The position numbers were made by a program, and so were the translations under genes. DNA of 64,000 nucleotides, from assembly GCF_032144095.1 (NCBI RefSeq), contig NZ_JAVSNJ010000014.1, positions 1 through 64,000 on the forward strand, written 5' to 3'. Of this stretch, positions 16,569 through 25,269 are shown piece by piece (position 1 is the first letter of the stretch; every line of letters begins with the position of its first letter). The stretch is from Sphaerochaeta sp032144095. Its GTDB lineage: Bacteria; Spirochaetota; Spirochaetia; Sphaerochaetales; Sphaerochaetaceae. The notes below the pieces were generated by a model. The model ran no database searches, was not told the origin of the DNA, and saw only the letters and a program-made list of their open reading frames with translations.

Positions 16569-18046
16569 GCTGAAGCTCTCCGTTTGAATAAGTTCTTCTT
16601 GATTACAGGCCAAAGCAACGAAAAAACAATGAAGGATGCAAACACAATGGTCAAGGGTCTGGTAAATATCATAAAGAAATTATCGTACATGGTATTCGTA
16701 AGGGTTATCGCTTCCTCAAGCATAGGGCCAAGCAACAGGGCCAATGCAACTGGGGACAGGGGGTAGTCATACTTAAGCATGAAATATCCCACAATTCCTG
16801 CGACAAACATAGTGACAACATCCATCATATTCTGTTGAATAGAAAAGGATCCTACTGTAGCAAGCACTACAATAATCACTGCCAGTATTTGTTTGGGAAT
16901 GATTAGAATCTTTCCAGCAAACTTGCAGAAGGCCCACCCCACGAAGAAAATCATTATGTTAACTATTGCAAAACCTACAAGCAATGTGTAGACGGTGCTG
17001 GCATGTTGAGTAAAAAGAAGAGGGCCTGGGCGTAATCCATGTATGATCATTGCCCCAAGGAAAATTGCCGCAGGGGCACTGCCTGGGATGCTTAAGGTAA
17101 GTAATGGTATCAAAGAGCCTCCAGTAACTCCGTTGTTAGCGGCTTCACTGGCAATAATACCTTCATCTGACCCATTGCCAAATTTCTCAGGATGCTTGCT
17201 TGCTTTTTTTGCTTCATTATATGACAAAAAGGAAGCAATATCTGGACCTGCAGCGGGGATGATTCCAATCACAATTCCAATTATCGTCGATCGGATCAAG
17301 TTAAAACTATTTGCTAGTATTGATTTTATGGATAATCGCATTTTACTTACTTTTGAAGCTTTTTCACTTTGTTTGGTATCCTCAAGCATCTTGAAGACTT
17401 CAGGAAGGCTGAATAGTCCTATAAGGACAGAGACAGTTTCCAAACCACCAGTAAGTTGAAAATTCCCAAAGGTAAATCTAGGGAATCCAAGCATCGGGTC
17501 TTGCCCAATGGTTGCAATCAAGAGGGTCAAGAACCCAACAAAAAGTCCTTTGAGCATATTTCCTTCACTAAGTATTGAAACAACACTCAGGCCGAAAATT
17601 GCGATCATCATCTGCTCTGGAGGACCAACCTTCAGGGCAACTATTGCAAGTAATGGGGCAAAAAGCAGCAGGGCTATGGAGGAAGCAAACCCTCCAAATG
17701 CCGAACTAAATGTAACCAAGGCCAAGGCTTCTCCGCTCCTACCCTGTTTCACCAGCTCCCGTCCCTCAAGGCTTGTGGGCACGCTTGCAGGAGTTCCTGG
17801 AATGCCAATAAGAACCGCCGGAATGGATCCTCCATAAATAGCACCACAATAGACTCCACTGAGCAACAATAGAGCAGCACCAGGCTCAAGAACATATGAA
17901 AAAGGGACAAATACGGCAACTCCCATGGTGGCGCTAAAGCCAGGAAGGGCCCCAAAAATAATCCCAATTGCTACCCCTAGAAACTCAAACAGTAAATTCT
18001 GAGGAGTAAAGGCACCTTGAAGGCCCAGCATAATATTTTCGATCAT
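16565..18046 (-). CDS. tctA: Tripartite tricarboxylate transporter, large membrane subunit TctA
   Basis: This 493-residue integral membrane protein has about 12 hydrophobic segments and the TctA family signatures GALPGFSATMGVAVFVPF near the N-terminus and GIIPAAGPDIASFLSY in the middle, with LLTLSIPGSAPAAI following. With TctB and the periplasmic TctC it forms a secondary uptake system, driven by an ion gradient, for carboxylic acids or related compounds. The order tctC-tctB-tctA is leftward, and its stop overlaps the amidohydrolase start. The substrate cannot be read from the sequence. A second, diverged TctA is encoded at 28435-29949. Confidence 0.93.
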   Translation of the reverse strand: MIENIMLGLQGAFTPQNLLFEFLGVAIGIIFGALPGFSATMGVAVFVPFSYVLEPGAALLLLSGVYCGAIYGGSIPAVLIGIPGTPASVPTSLEGRELVKQGRSGEALALVTFSSAFGGFASSIALLLFAPLLAIVALKVGPPEQMMIAIFGLSVVSILSEGNMLKGLFVGFLTLLIATIGQDPMLGFPRFTFGNFQLTGGLETVSVLIGLFSLPEVFKMLEDTKQSEKASKVSKMRLSIKSILANSFNLIRSTIIGIVIGIIPAAGPDIASFLSYNEAKKASKHPEKFGNGSDEGIIASEAANNGVTGGSLIPLLTLSIPGSAPAAIFLGAMIIHGLRPGPLLFTQHASTVYTLLVGFAIVNIMIFFVGWAFCKFAGKILIIPKQILAVIIVVLATVGSFSIQQNMMDVVTMFVAGIVGYFMLKYDYPLSPVALALLLGPMLEEAITLTNTMYDNFFMIFTRPLTIVFASFIVFSLLWPVIKKNLFKRRASA

Positions 18047-18055
18047 ATCAATCTC

Positions 18056-18490
18056 CTACAGATTGAGGGAGACCCAAGCACCCTCTGGAAGAATCACCGA
18101 AAGCCCACGACTGAATAAAAAATACATAGCCAAACTCAGTACAATGGGGAATAGGTAGAACAACAGCCCCTTCTTCAGTTTCAAAAACCAAAGCCCCGAA
18201 TACAAGAAAAGGATTGTGGATAGGATATACCCAATTTTTGTCAGCAAGAGCAGGGATATACCTATCAAAATCGTGAACACCAGTATTCTGAGTGAATTTT
18301 CCTTCCCTATTGAAATCTCTTCCTTCTGTGGTTTAACAAATAAAGCAATGGTAAGAAGGGAACTACAAATGAGAAGGACCAAAGGATATTCACTGGCACC
18401 ATCAGGAATTTTTGCTATTTGTGTTGCAAATGCAATCTGGATCGCACCAAAAAACAACAGGAAAACTCTATTGCCCGTAAGTTTATACAT
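18056..18490 (-). CDS. tctB: Tripartite tricarboxylate transporter, small membrane subunit TctB
   Basis: This 144-residue protein has four predicted membrane segments, the expected size and shape of the TctB subunit. ATG 18490 is preferred because GGAG stands eight bases before it; an in-frame start at 18538 lies in the hairpin region after tctC. It lies nine bases before tctA and after a hairpin that separates it from the highly expressed binding-protein gene. TctB sequences are poorly conserved, so identification rests on topology and position. Confidence 0.85.
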   Translation of the reverse strand: MYKLTGNRVFLLFFGAIQIAFATQIAKIPDGASEYPLVLLICSSLLTIALFVKPQKEEISIGKENSLRILVFTILIGISLLLLTKIGYILSTILFLYSGLWFLKLKKGLLFYLFPIVLSLAMYFLFSRGLSVILPEGAWVSLNL

Positions 18491-18511
18491 ACATATTCTC
18501 CGATATATAAT

Positions 18512-18533
18512 CCGGACAGCACAAGCTGTCCGG
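18512..18533 (-). other. Intercistronic hairpin after tctC
   Basis: CCGGACAGC (18512-18520) and GCTGTCCGG (18525-18533) form a nine-pair stem with a four-base loop between tctC and tctB, without a T-run. It probably protects or partly terminates the tctC transcript and so raises binding-protein yield over the membrane subunits. Confidence 0.6.
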
Positions 18534-18552
18534 AACAACCTTTAAAAACAAA

Positions 18553-19530
18553 CTATTTGGATAGATTAGAATCCATGATGAGCTTCTGGTAGAACTTATG
18601 GTTCTCTTCATAATACTTTGAGAAGTCTGCATTATTCATATACTCTGCAAACGTACCAGCATTCAGAGCTTCTGCAAGGTATTGGGGATTACTCAGTACT
18701 TTTGCCATGGCAACGTCAATTGTAGCGACTACGTCAGCACTCAAGCCAGCGGGTCCGACAAGGGCTCTCCACATTGTGTGCTCAAAGTCATATCCAGATT
18801 CCTTGATGGTGGGAATGGAGGGTGTCAGTTCGAAACGAGTTGCGCTTGAGATAGCAATGGGAACAACGTTTCCAGCCTCAATCTGAGCAAGAGCTTCACT
18901 AACAAATGGAACTGCAACAGTACAGTTGCCACCAGCTACAGCTGTGATAGCGGCCGCACCACTCTGGAAAACCATTCTTTTGAATGTAACACCGGCTTTC
19001 TCTTCAAGGCTCATACGGAGAAAATCATGGCTGGTCCAAGCACCGCCTAGACCAAAAGTCATTCCGGCAGGGTTCTTCTTTGCTGCTTCAATAAGCTGCT
19101 TCATATTGGTAATTCCAGAAGCCTTCGAAACGACAACAATATGTGGGTCATTTGAGAAGAGAGAGATTGGGGTGAAGGATGTATTATCATACTTGATCCC
19201 TTCAAACAAAAGAGCATCATTGGTCTGGGTTGAAGAGAAATACCCTAGGGTATATCCATCAGCTTTTGCATTCGCGAGTTGAGTGAAACCAATAGTTCCA
19301 CTTCCGCCGCTGACGTTCTGCACAATAAATTTCTGACCAAGTTCCTGCTCAAGGTATTTGGTAAGCAGACGAACAGAAATGTCAGCACCACCACCAGCTC
19401 CATAAGGGACTATCATCTGGATAGTCTTGTTGGGATAGCTGGATACAGGCTTTTGTTCCTCAGCACCACTGGCAAAGACCAGTGAGGAGACCATCAAAAA
19501 GGCAAGGGCAAGAGATACAATCTTCTTCAT
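18553..19530 (-). CDS. tctC: Tripartite tricarboxylate transporter, binding protein TctC
   Basis: This 325-residue periplasmic receptor is of the TctC (BugT-like) family. It has a signal peptide ending near FASGAEE, followed by the family-typical YPNKTIQMIVPYGAGGGADISVR-type start of the mature domain and the later GGAWTSHDF and IPTIKESGYD segments. Such proteins bind small carboxylates through backbone amides and two water molecules. It is the first gene of its unit, with GGAG before the ATG and a good promoter plus a TGTATACA operator upstream. Confidence 0.93.
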   Translation of the reverse strand: MKKIVSLALAFLMVSSLVFASGAEEQKPVSSYPNKTIQMIVPYGAGGGADISVRLLTKYLEQELGQKFIVQNVSGGSGTIGFTQLANAKADGYTLGYFSSTQTNDALLFEGIKYDNTSFTPISLFSNDPHIVVVSKASGITNMKQLIEAAKKNPAGMTFGLGGAWTSHDFLRMSLEEKAGVTFKRMVFQSGAAAITAVAGGNCTVAVPFVSEALAQIEAGNVVPIAISSATRFELTPSIPTIKESGYDFEHTMWRALVGPAGLSADVVATIDVAMAKVLSNPQYLAEALNAGTFAEYMNNADFSKYYEENHKFYQKLIMDSNLSK

Positions 19531-19559
19531 TTTCTACTCCATTTTCTATATTTGTATAT

Positions 19560-19567
19560 TGTATACA
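19560..19567. promoter_or_regulatory. TGTATACA operator at the tctC promoter
   Basis: A perfect TGTATACA palindrome lies two bases downstream of the -10 box of the tctC promoter, the same position as in front of the transketolase operon. A related TTGTATAT stands directly beside it at 19552-19559. Confidence 0.65.
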
Positions 19568-19569
19568 TT

Positions 19570-19598
19570 ACAATATCATGAACAACACAACCTGTCAA
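19570..19598 (-). promoter_or_regulatory. Sigma-70 type promoter of the tctC-tctB-tctA-amidohydrolase unit
   Basis: On the minus strand TTGACA (19598-19593) is followed after 17 bases by TATTGT (19575-19570), about 40 bases before the tctC start. Confidence 0.7.
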
Positions 19599-19695
19599 TA
19601 ATAAGATTTATTATCTGTAACATAAATAATTAGTTTATCTCCAAATATTAGATGTTACTTTTAATATATTTATGAATGTGTGTAATAATCTAAAT

Positions 19696-19703
19696 TGTAT
19701 ACC
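19696..19703. promoter_or_regulatory. Distal TGTATACC operator upstream of tctC
   Basis: TTGTATACCAA is a one-mismatch relative of the TTGTATACAA palindrome, 136 bases from the promoter-proximal site. The spacing is similar to the pair in the gntR-transketolase intergenic region (142 bases), which would suit repression by looping. Nothing else was recognised in this AT-rich gap. Confidence 0.5.
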
Positions 19704-19802
19704 AAAAATAATCCTAAACCAATCTCATCACTCCCACTAGAATTATTCAAACGTCTTTACCTATGGGAAAATAATTTTATCTATCTACTACCAATAATAA
19801 AG

Positions 19803-20468
19803 TCAGTTAAAATGTGCTATTCCCAACTTCCTTGCAACATCCTGGATGCAGAGTTGCGGCGATGAGAGGGTGCGTATCCTTGTCTGGGCCTGGACTACAT
19901 CCTGCATATGGGCCATGGATGCCTGTGCCAGGATAATGGTATCGGCATCCTTTATTTCACGGGCCATATCCAGGACGAGCTTGTCATGCTTGGCCTTATG
20001 CCCGGCCTTAAGCTGCACGATCGCCTCTGGACAGCAGAGGGAAGAGAGCTTTATCGTTTTTTTCTGAAGGGAAGCTTCCTCTTCCAATTTCTTCAAGGTA
20101 GGGTTTACTGTTGATTCGGCTGTTGCCAGAACGGCTATCCTCTCCCCTTGCTGTACAGCAAGAGCGCACATTGCATCATCGATTGCAATGATAGGGGTGG
20201 TAAAAAATGGTCTTGCGGCGACCACATGGGGGGTAAGGGTTGAACAGGTTACCACGATGAGGTCAGCGCCTGTGAGTTGGGCACTTTGCAGGTCATGCAT
20301 CAGGCGCATCCGGTTCTCGATGGAAAAGATGCCACGTTCAGCAGGATCTGCTGCCAGGAATTCATCAAGCATGTTGTAGATCTTGACATCGCCTACTGCT
20401 GCCCTGAGATCTTTCTCAAAGGTTTCATAGACACTCTTTACCGTATGGATCAGTACAATTCTTTTCAT
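19803..20468 (-). CDS. Aspartate/glutamate racemase family protein
   Basis: This 221-residue protein is of the Asp/Glu/hydantoin racemase superfamily. The first catalytic cysteine lies in VVTCSTLTPHV and the second in SSPQLCIQD, with AIDDAM and ILAQASMAH as further conserved pieces. The superfamily includes amino acid and hydantoin racemases, maleate isomerase and arylmalonate decarboxylase, so the reaction is uncertain. ATG 20468 has GAGG at a good distance, whereas ATG 20474 would leave no spacing. It follows the TRAP genes and is a clear paralogue of the protein at 26608-27273, which sits at the end of the second pdxA unit. Confidence 0.85.
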   Translation of the reverse strand: MKRIVLIHTVKSVYETFEKDLRAAVGDVKIYNMLDEFLAADPAERGIFSIENRMRLMHDLQSAQLTGADLIVVTCSTLTPHVVAARPFFTTPIIAIDDAMCALAVQQGERIAVLATAESTVNPTLKKLEEEASLQKKTIKLSSLCCPEAIVQLKAGHKAKHDKLVLDMAREIKDADTIILAQASMAHMQDVVQAQTRIRTLSSPQLCIQDVARKLGIAHFN

Positions 20469-20567
20469 TGTCATCCTCGTGGGAAACTAAGTAATACTCA
20501 ACTATACACATTTGCTAGAAGCATCATCTACAGATTAAAATTGTAGATATATCCATGCAATAGATAC

Positions 20568-20596
20568 GAGAGAGGCTGTCAAATGACAGCACTCTC
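20568..20596 (-). other. Intercistronic hairpin after dctP
   Basis: GAGAG and GCTGTC-containing arms (20568-20581) pair with TGACAGC and CTCTC (20584-20596) between dctP and the racemase gene. There is no T-run, so it may stabilise the dctP message or attenuate transcription into the racemase gene. It may also be the end of the pdxA-TRAP unit. Confidence 0.5.
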
Positions 20597-20613
20597 CGTA
20601 TCACTATATATTT

Positions 20614-21594
20614 TTATTTATTGAGCAAAACAAGCATTTCGTCACCATACTGACTTGTATATAGGGCCTTTGAACCAGACATCAAGCTCTTAAACGCTTG
20701 CTTATCGGGATTCTCGATGACCTGGACCCCAGCATCCTTAATTTTTTGAAGATAGTTTATGTTTTCCCTATCATTTACAGAATACACGATTGCCTGGGCC
20801 TCTTTAGCCGCTCTGGTTATTATTTCTTTCTGCTCTTCTGTAAGCTTGTTCCAAGTAGTGCCGCCTGCGCTAAACAACATTGGAGTATAGACGTGTGAAG
20901 TCATGGAGAGATATTTTTGTACCTCATGGAACCTCTGGTTGTATATTTCACTCAAAGGGTTCTCCTGACCATCTACTACTCCCTGCTGCAAAGAAGAATA
21001 CAATTCTGAGATATCCATAGGAACAGGGATAGCTCCAGCACTTTCCCAAGCTTTGACTTGGAATGTTGCAGGCAACGTCCTAAGCTTTAGGCCCTTCAGA
21101 TCAGCAGGAGAACTAACAGGTCTCTTGGAATTGGTAAGCTGTCTGAATCCGATTTCCCAGAAAGTAAGAGCATGAATTCCCTTTTTCTCTAATTTATCAC
21201 CAATAGCCTTGCCTGCAGGACCTGCAACAGCGGCTCTAGCCTCTTCAATCGAATCAAACATGTAAGGAAGTTCAAATACCTGAATTTCAGGGGTAAGGCT
21301 TGAATAATAGGCGTCACCACATACTCCAAAATCAACAGTACCCTGCTGCATACCGCTTACCATAGAAGAGGGAGATCCAAGGGTGGTATCATAAAAAACC
21401 TTAACACTCATTGTACCTTTTGAATATTCTTCAACTTTTTGTGCGAATTGTGCCATACCTTGTCCAGCAGGACTGGTAGCAGACATTCCCCCAGTAGATA
21501 CTGACAATTCAAGTTTCTTTGTTTCCTTATCGCCAGCTGCAAACAACATACCCATACTTACCATAAGAATGAGAACCATCACACTTTTTTTCAT
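20614..21594 (-). CDS. dctP: TRAP transporter binding protein DctP
   Basis: This 326-residue periplasmic receptor is of the DctP family. It has a signal peptide (MKKSVMVLILMVSMGMLFAAG) and family features including YDTTLGSPSSMVSGMQQGTV, the conserved arginine region LKGLKLRTLP that salt-bridges a substrate carboxylate, and GVVDGQENPLSEIY. DctP binds an organic acid and hands it to the DctQM membrane complex for sodium-driven uptake. Its gene follows dctM, giving the less usual order Q-M-P, inside the first pdxA unit. Confidence 0.94.
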   Translation of the reverse strand: MKKSVMVLILMVSMGMLFAAGDKETKKLELSVSTGGMSATSPAGQGMAQFAQKVEEYSKGTMSVKVFYDTTLGSPSSMVSGMQQGTVDFGVCGDAYYSSLTPEIQVFELPYMFDSIEEARAAVAGPAGKAIGDKLEKKGIHALTFWEIGFRQLTNSKRPVSSPADLKGLKLRTLPATFQVKAWESAGAIPVPMDISELYSSLQQGVVDGQENPLSEIYNQRFHEVQKYLSMTSHVYTPMLFSAGGTTWNKLTEEQKEIITRAAKEAQAIVYSVNDRENINYLQKIKDAGVQVIENPDKQAFKSLMSGSKALYTSQYGDEMLVLLNK

Positions 21595-21627
21595 CTTTTT
21601 CTCCTACTATTTTTTTCCAACCAATTT

Positions 21628-22905
21628 CTATTTGCCAAGACTTGGCAAAAACAAAGAAATTTGGGGGAATAAAACGATCAATATAATTGCTGCAAACATT
21701 GCAAATAGAAATGGAACGACTTTTTTGCTGACCATCAAGACAGGTCGATTGGCAATATTGGAAGCCACGAAGAGGGTCATTCCGACAGGTGGGGTAACAA
21801 GACCCATACAAAAGGTTGCTACCATGACAACTCCAAAGTGGATAGGGTTAATCCCCATAGCGATTGCTGAAGGAGTTAGGATAGGAGCAAATATCAGTAC
21901 AGCTGGCACAGGATCAAGAAACATCCCAACAACAAGTAACACTAAAGTGACTATCAACATAAACACTTGTGGATTACTGGAAATGGAGGTACTCATAAGG
22001 GCAATTTGTTGAGGCAATCCCTCCCGAGTCATAATCCAACTAAAAAGCTGAGTTACGGCAACGATGCTCAGTATTATTCCAGTACCTTTGATGGAATTAT
22101 AGAGACATTTCAATAAGGATTTTATTGTCAGTTCCTTATAAATGAAAAACCCTACAAAAATGGCATAGAAGCAACTAAAAGCAGCGGCTTCAGTAGGCGT
22201 AAAAATCCCAGAATATATACCACCCAAAATCGTAACAGGAGTAAGCAGGGCCCAAATGGAGTCTTTGAAAGAGAGCAATACCTTTTTCATGGAGAAGGGA
22301 TCGCCACCACGGTATCCTTTCTTTACAGATATAAATACCGTTACGACCATCATGCTAACAGCAATAAGAAGACCGGGAACCAATCCAGCCAAGAGCATGT
22401 CGCCTACTGAATTACTTGTAGAGACACTATATAAAACCATAAGGATGCTCGGGGGTATCATTGGACCAAGGGTTCCACCTGCAGCTTGCAAGGCACTTGC
22501 AAAGTCAATATCATATCCATTTTTTACCAAAGCGGGGATCATCATACCACCAATTGCAGCTACACAAGCGGCTCCAGAACCAGTCATTGCAGCAAAGAAT
22601 GCACTTGCAACAATAACGACCAAAGCCAAGCCTCCAGGGAGCCCGCCTACAAGTGCAGTAGAGAATGATATGATGCGTTTTGAAATACCTCCAGACTCCA
22701 TCAGTGCACCTGAAATAATGAAGAAGGGAATAGCCATAAGGGTATAGGACCCGACTCCTCCAAGCATCTGATTTGCGACGATGTTCATAGGAATATTCAT
22801 AAATCCTATAATATAAACGACCGCACCAAGACCCATTGCACCAACAACAGGAACGCCTAAAAATAAAAATACAAGGAAGAAAACAATGATTAATATGCTG
22901 GTCAT
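21628..22905 (-). CDS. dctM: TRAP transporter large permease DctM
   Basis: This 425-residue protein has about 12 membrane segments and typical DctM signatures, for example LFLGVPVVGAMG near the N-terminus, FAAMTGSGAACVAAIG, TLGPMIPPSILMVLYS and VTPPVGMTLFVASNIA near the end. It is the ion-coupled transport subunit working with DctQ and DctP. Its start overlaps the dctQ stop by four bases. The gene is rich in A+T compared with the flanking pdxA and glmS regions. Confidence 0.95.
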   Translation of the reverse strand: MTSILIIVFFLVFLFLGVPVVGAMGLGAVVYIIGFMNIPMNIVANQMLGGVGSYTLMAIPFFIISGALMESGGISKRIISFSTALVGGLPGGLALVVIVASAFFAAMTGSGAACVAAIGGMMIPALVKNGYDIDFASALQAAGGTLGPMIPPSILMVLYSVSTSNSVGDMLLAGLVPGLLIAVSMMVVTVFISVKKGYRGGDPFSMKKVLLSFKDSIWALLTPVTILGGIYSGIFTPTEAAAFSCFYAIFVGFFIYKELTIKSLLKCLYNSIKGTGIILSIVAVTQLFSWIMTREGLPQQIALMSTSISSNPQVFMLIVTLVLLVVGMFLDPVPAVLIFAPILTPSAIAMGINPIHFGVVMVATFCMGLVTPPVGMTLFVASNIANRPVLMVSKKVVPFLFAMFAAIILIVLFPQISLFLPSLGK

Positions 22906-23399
22906 AGCTGAGCCTCATTTTTAGTAATAAGTGTCTTACATAACTGATATGTCTTTATGCTTAGGAAGGACAACCATAAGACGCTACCGATACTCATAGC
23001 TAAGGTTGTAACATAGACAGGAATATTGAGAATTGCGGTAAATTGTTCTGTCCTTGCTTGAAGCATGACAATTTTCCAGCTCTGCACACAAACGATAAGG
23101 ATAAAAACAATAAACAGGACATTTTGTCCAATAGAAACCATTGTTTTTACTTTTCCGTGTAGGGAATCGCGAAGCAAAGTAATGGTGATATGACCATCAT
23201 TGAGACTAGCGAGAGCAGCTCCAAAGAAAATGACCCAATTGAATAGCAAAACTGTAAGTTCCTCATTCCAGGGAATTGCTACTTTAAATACGTATCGCGT
23301 CATAATTCCCAGATTCACGAGAAGCACCCAGCCCAATACAATTGCTCCTAATGTCAGCTCAAATCCTGATTTCAGTAATTCTAGTTTTTCTTTTTTCAT
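22902..23399 (-). CDS. dctQ: TRAP transporter small permease DctQ
   Basis: This 165-residue protein has four membrane segments, including the family-typical WNEELTVLLFNWVIFFGAALA stretch. ATG 23399 is preferred over 23414: GAGG stands eight bases before it and the cyclase gene then ends just upstream. DctQ pairs with DctM as the membrane part of a TRAP uptake system. Its gene is coupled to dctM by a four-base overlap. Confidence 0.92.
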   Translation of the reverse strand: MKKEKLELLKSGFELTLGAIVLGWVLLVNLGIMTRYVFKVAIPWNEELTVLLFNWVIFFGAALASLNDGHITITLLRDSLHGKVKTMVSIGQNVLFIVFILIVCVQSWKIVMLQARTEQFTAILNIPVYVTTLAMSIGSVLWLSFLSIKTYQLCKTLITKNEAQL

Positions 23400-23403
23400 C
23401 AAT

Positions 23404-24069
23404 CTAATCCTCATTGTTACGAACTACTACACGAACAGGACAACCATCTACATGCTTCAAATTGAGAGGCAGGCAGAAAAATTCACAGCTATCACCTTTG
23501 ATGGAATGAAAATTGGTCAGATACTCAATAAGAAGAATATTGTTTCGTAAAAGAATGGTATGTGTTTTTTGTTCTTCAGGAGAGACAGGCCTTTCTTGAA
23601 GAAGTCTGATAGAGTAATCTTGAGGAAAATCAAAACCAACTGCTGTAGGTTGCTGGTCTAAAATCCAGTATATTGCATCATCAGTAAGATAAGGGGAATT
23701 AGACCAAAATTCCTTTGTTTCCCAAGAGGTTTCCAAGCCCCAATCACTTCTTATCAATAAGATTTTCTCTAACTTCCTTCCGTTACTTGCTAGTTGCAAA
23801 TCGGCAGTAGTAATACCATAATTTGCAATTTGTTCTCTGTTTACGTTAATCACTGATGCCTTTCCATTATAGGCTTCAAGGGAAAAAGCTTCACTATCTG
23901 GATATTCCAACCCTGTATGCCTTGGAAAATCGATATGAGAAAACCAATGGGATCTCATAAGGAATTCGGTGATTTGCCATGCGTCCCCATTTTGAAACGA
24001 AGAGACTTGTTTGCTTTTGAAGCCATATCTCCAATGCGGTTGTATTGGAAAACTAAGATCAATTAGCAT
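23404..24069 (-). CDS. Cyclase family (kynurenine formamidase-like) metal hydrolase
   Basis: This 221-residue protein belongs to the cyclase/KynB-like family. The metal-binding core is MRSHWFSHIDFPRH, in which the HxDxPxH part is intact while the usual upstream THxD histidine-threonine pair is replaced by serine-histidine. Members hydrolyse N-formyl or lactone/amide bonds or act as isatin hydrolases. ATG 24069 has GGAGG six bases upstream, and the frame to 24102 lacks support. It is the second gene of the first pdxA unit, between pdxA and the TRAP genes, and probably acts on the imported compound. Confidence 0.8.
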   Translation of the reverse strand: MLIDLSFPIQPHWRYGFKSKQVSSFQNGDAWQITEFLMRSHWFSHIDFPRHTGLEYPDSEAFSLEAYNGKASVINVNREQIANYGITTADLQLASNGRKLEKILLIRSDWGLETSWETKEFWSNSPYLTDDAIYWILDQQPTAVGFDFPQDYSIRLLQERPVSPEEQKTHTILLRNNILLIEYLTNFHSIKGDSCEFFCLPLNLKHVDGCPVRVVVRNNED

Positions 24070-24135
24070 TATTACCTCCAAACCTATGTTTTGTAGAAAC
24101 AACTATCCGTATACTCATTTCATCCATGCAATGCC

Positions 24136-25143
24136 TTAGTCACGACCAGCGAGGTGGCTTGCCATCTTGCTGGCCATCTTCACCGCATTCTCAAAGGCCA
24201 GGGTCTTCACGATCCCCTTGCCAGCAATATCGTACGCCGTACCATGGGCACATGTCACGATGGGGGCGGGAAGCCCTCCTGCAATGGTGATGCCCTCGTC
24301 GAAGCCCCTGAGCTTGAGGGCGATCTGGCCCTGGTCGTGGTACATAGTGACCACCCCGTCAAAATCCCCACGGAAAGCCTTGATGAAGGTGATGTCGCTC
24401 GGATAGGGGCCCGAGGCGTCGATGCCCATCTCACGTGCTGCCTTGATGGCCGGCTCTATGACGTCAATCTCCTCACGACCGCACATCCCGTTCTCTCCGG
24501 CATGGGGGTTGAGTGCTGCCAGAGCCAGGCGGGGCTTGGCCACACCGCTGTTGCGGATGGAGGTGTCTGCAAGGCGAACAGCGCGTAGGATGCTCTCGAC
24601 GGTGAGATGGCTGCTCACCTCGCTTATGGGTATGTGGCTGGTGGTGCGGGTGGTCCAGAGGTTCCCCACCACGTTTATCTCCCCGAAGGGCTCGGTGTGG
24701 GCGAACAGGTCGGCCATGAAGTGATGCTCGCTCTCGAACTTGCACCCGGCCTCCTTCATCCCGGCCTTGTTCAGCGGGCCGAAGCAGAAGCCTTCAATCT
24801 TCCTGTCCTGGTAGAGCCTGACAGCCAGCTCGAGCATGTTCAGGTTCGCCTGGCCACAGCTTCTCAGAAGCTTGCCGATGGGCACTTCCCTGGGGTCCAG
24901 GTCCTTCTGGTCCAGCACGGGCAGGCCCTTCTTCCAGTCAGCCTCATCGGCCGAGGATATGACCTGGGTGGGAACGGAGGAGCCGATGATCGCAAACGCG
25001 CGCTCGAGGATCCTTGCATCCCCAATGATGATGGGTCTGCAATATTTCGCATAAAAATCGGCTACAGCAAGCTTTGCGACGATCTCGGGTCCGACACCCG
25101 CCCCATCGCCAAGCAATATTCCCAATACAGGCTTCTTGTTCAT
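24136..25143 (-). CDS. PdxA family dehydrogenase, copy 1
   Basis: This 335-residue protein belongs to the 4-hydroxythreonine-4-phosphate dehydrogenase (PdxA/PdxA2) family: GDGAGVGPEI near the start, metal histidines in ESEHHFM, in the TMYHDQGQ segment and in VTCAHGTAYDIAGKG, plus NPHAGENG and YPSDITF. PdxA2-type members oxidise and decarboxylate 4-phospho-hydroxy acids in sugar-acid catabolism, and others are dihydrodiol dehydrogenases. Given TRAP, cyclase and racemase partners, a catabolic role is much more likely than vitamin B6 synthesis. It differs from copy 2 (30433-31440) at only about eight residues, mainly near the C-terminus and in the KKGLPVL/REVPIG region. It is the first gene of a sigma-54-type unit. 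Confidence 0.9.
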   Translation of the reverse strand: MNKKPVLGILLGDGAGVGPEIVAKLAVADFYAKYCRPIIIGDARILERAFAIIGSSVPTQVISSADEADWKKGLPVLDQKDLDPREVPIGKLLRSCGQANLNMLELAVRLYQDRKIEGFCFGPLNKAGMKEAGCKFESEHHFMADLFAHTEPFGEINVVGNLWTTRTTSHIPISEVSSHLTVESILRAVRLADTSIRNSGVAKPRLALAALNPHAGENGMCGREEIDVIEPAIKAAREMGIDASGPYPSDITFIKAFRGDFDGVVTMYHDQGQIALKLRGFDEGITIAGGLPAPIVTCAHGTAYDIAGKGIVKTLAFENAVKMASKMASHLAGRD

Positions 25144-25204
25144 CTGGTATTCCTTATCTCATAGTCGTAGGACAGGCACCTGGTGGTGCCGACAAGGACA
25201 AGGA

Positions 25205-25220
25205 AGCAAGTTGCGTGCCA
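25205..25220 (-). promoter_or_regulatory. Sigma-54 promoter of the pdxA1-cyclase-TRAP unit
   Basis: On the minus strand TGGCACGCAACTTGCT fits the -24/-12 consensus TGGCACRNNNYTTGCW at every position. The predicted start is about 50 bases before the pdxA ATG. Confidence 0.85.
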
Positions 25221-25232
25221 ACTTGAAAGAAT

Positions 25233-25269
25233 TGTATACAATCTATCGTTTTTCTTAAATTTGTATACA
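25233..25269. promoter_or_regulatory. Pair of TGTATACA operators at pdxA1
   Basis: TGTATACA occurs at 25233-25240 and 25262-25269, 29 bases apart, between the sigma-54 promoter and the upstream half-site cluster. A repressor here could hinder the loop by which an upstream activator reaches the promoter. Confidence 0.65.

Noticed and set aside
24136..25143. PdxA copies as vitamin B6 biosynthesis genes
   Set aside because: Both copies sit in transporter-linked catabolic units under sigma-54-type control, with no other pyridoxine genes.
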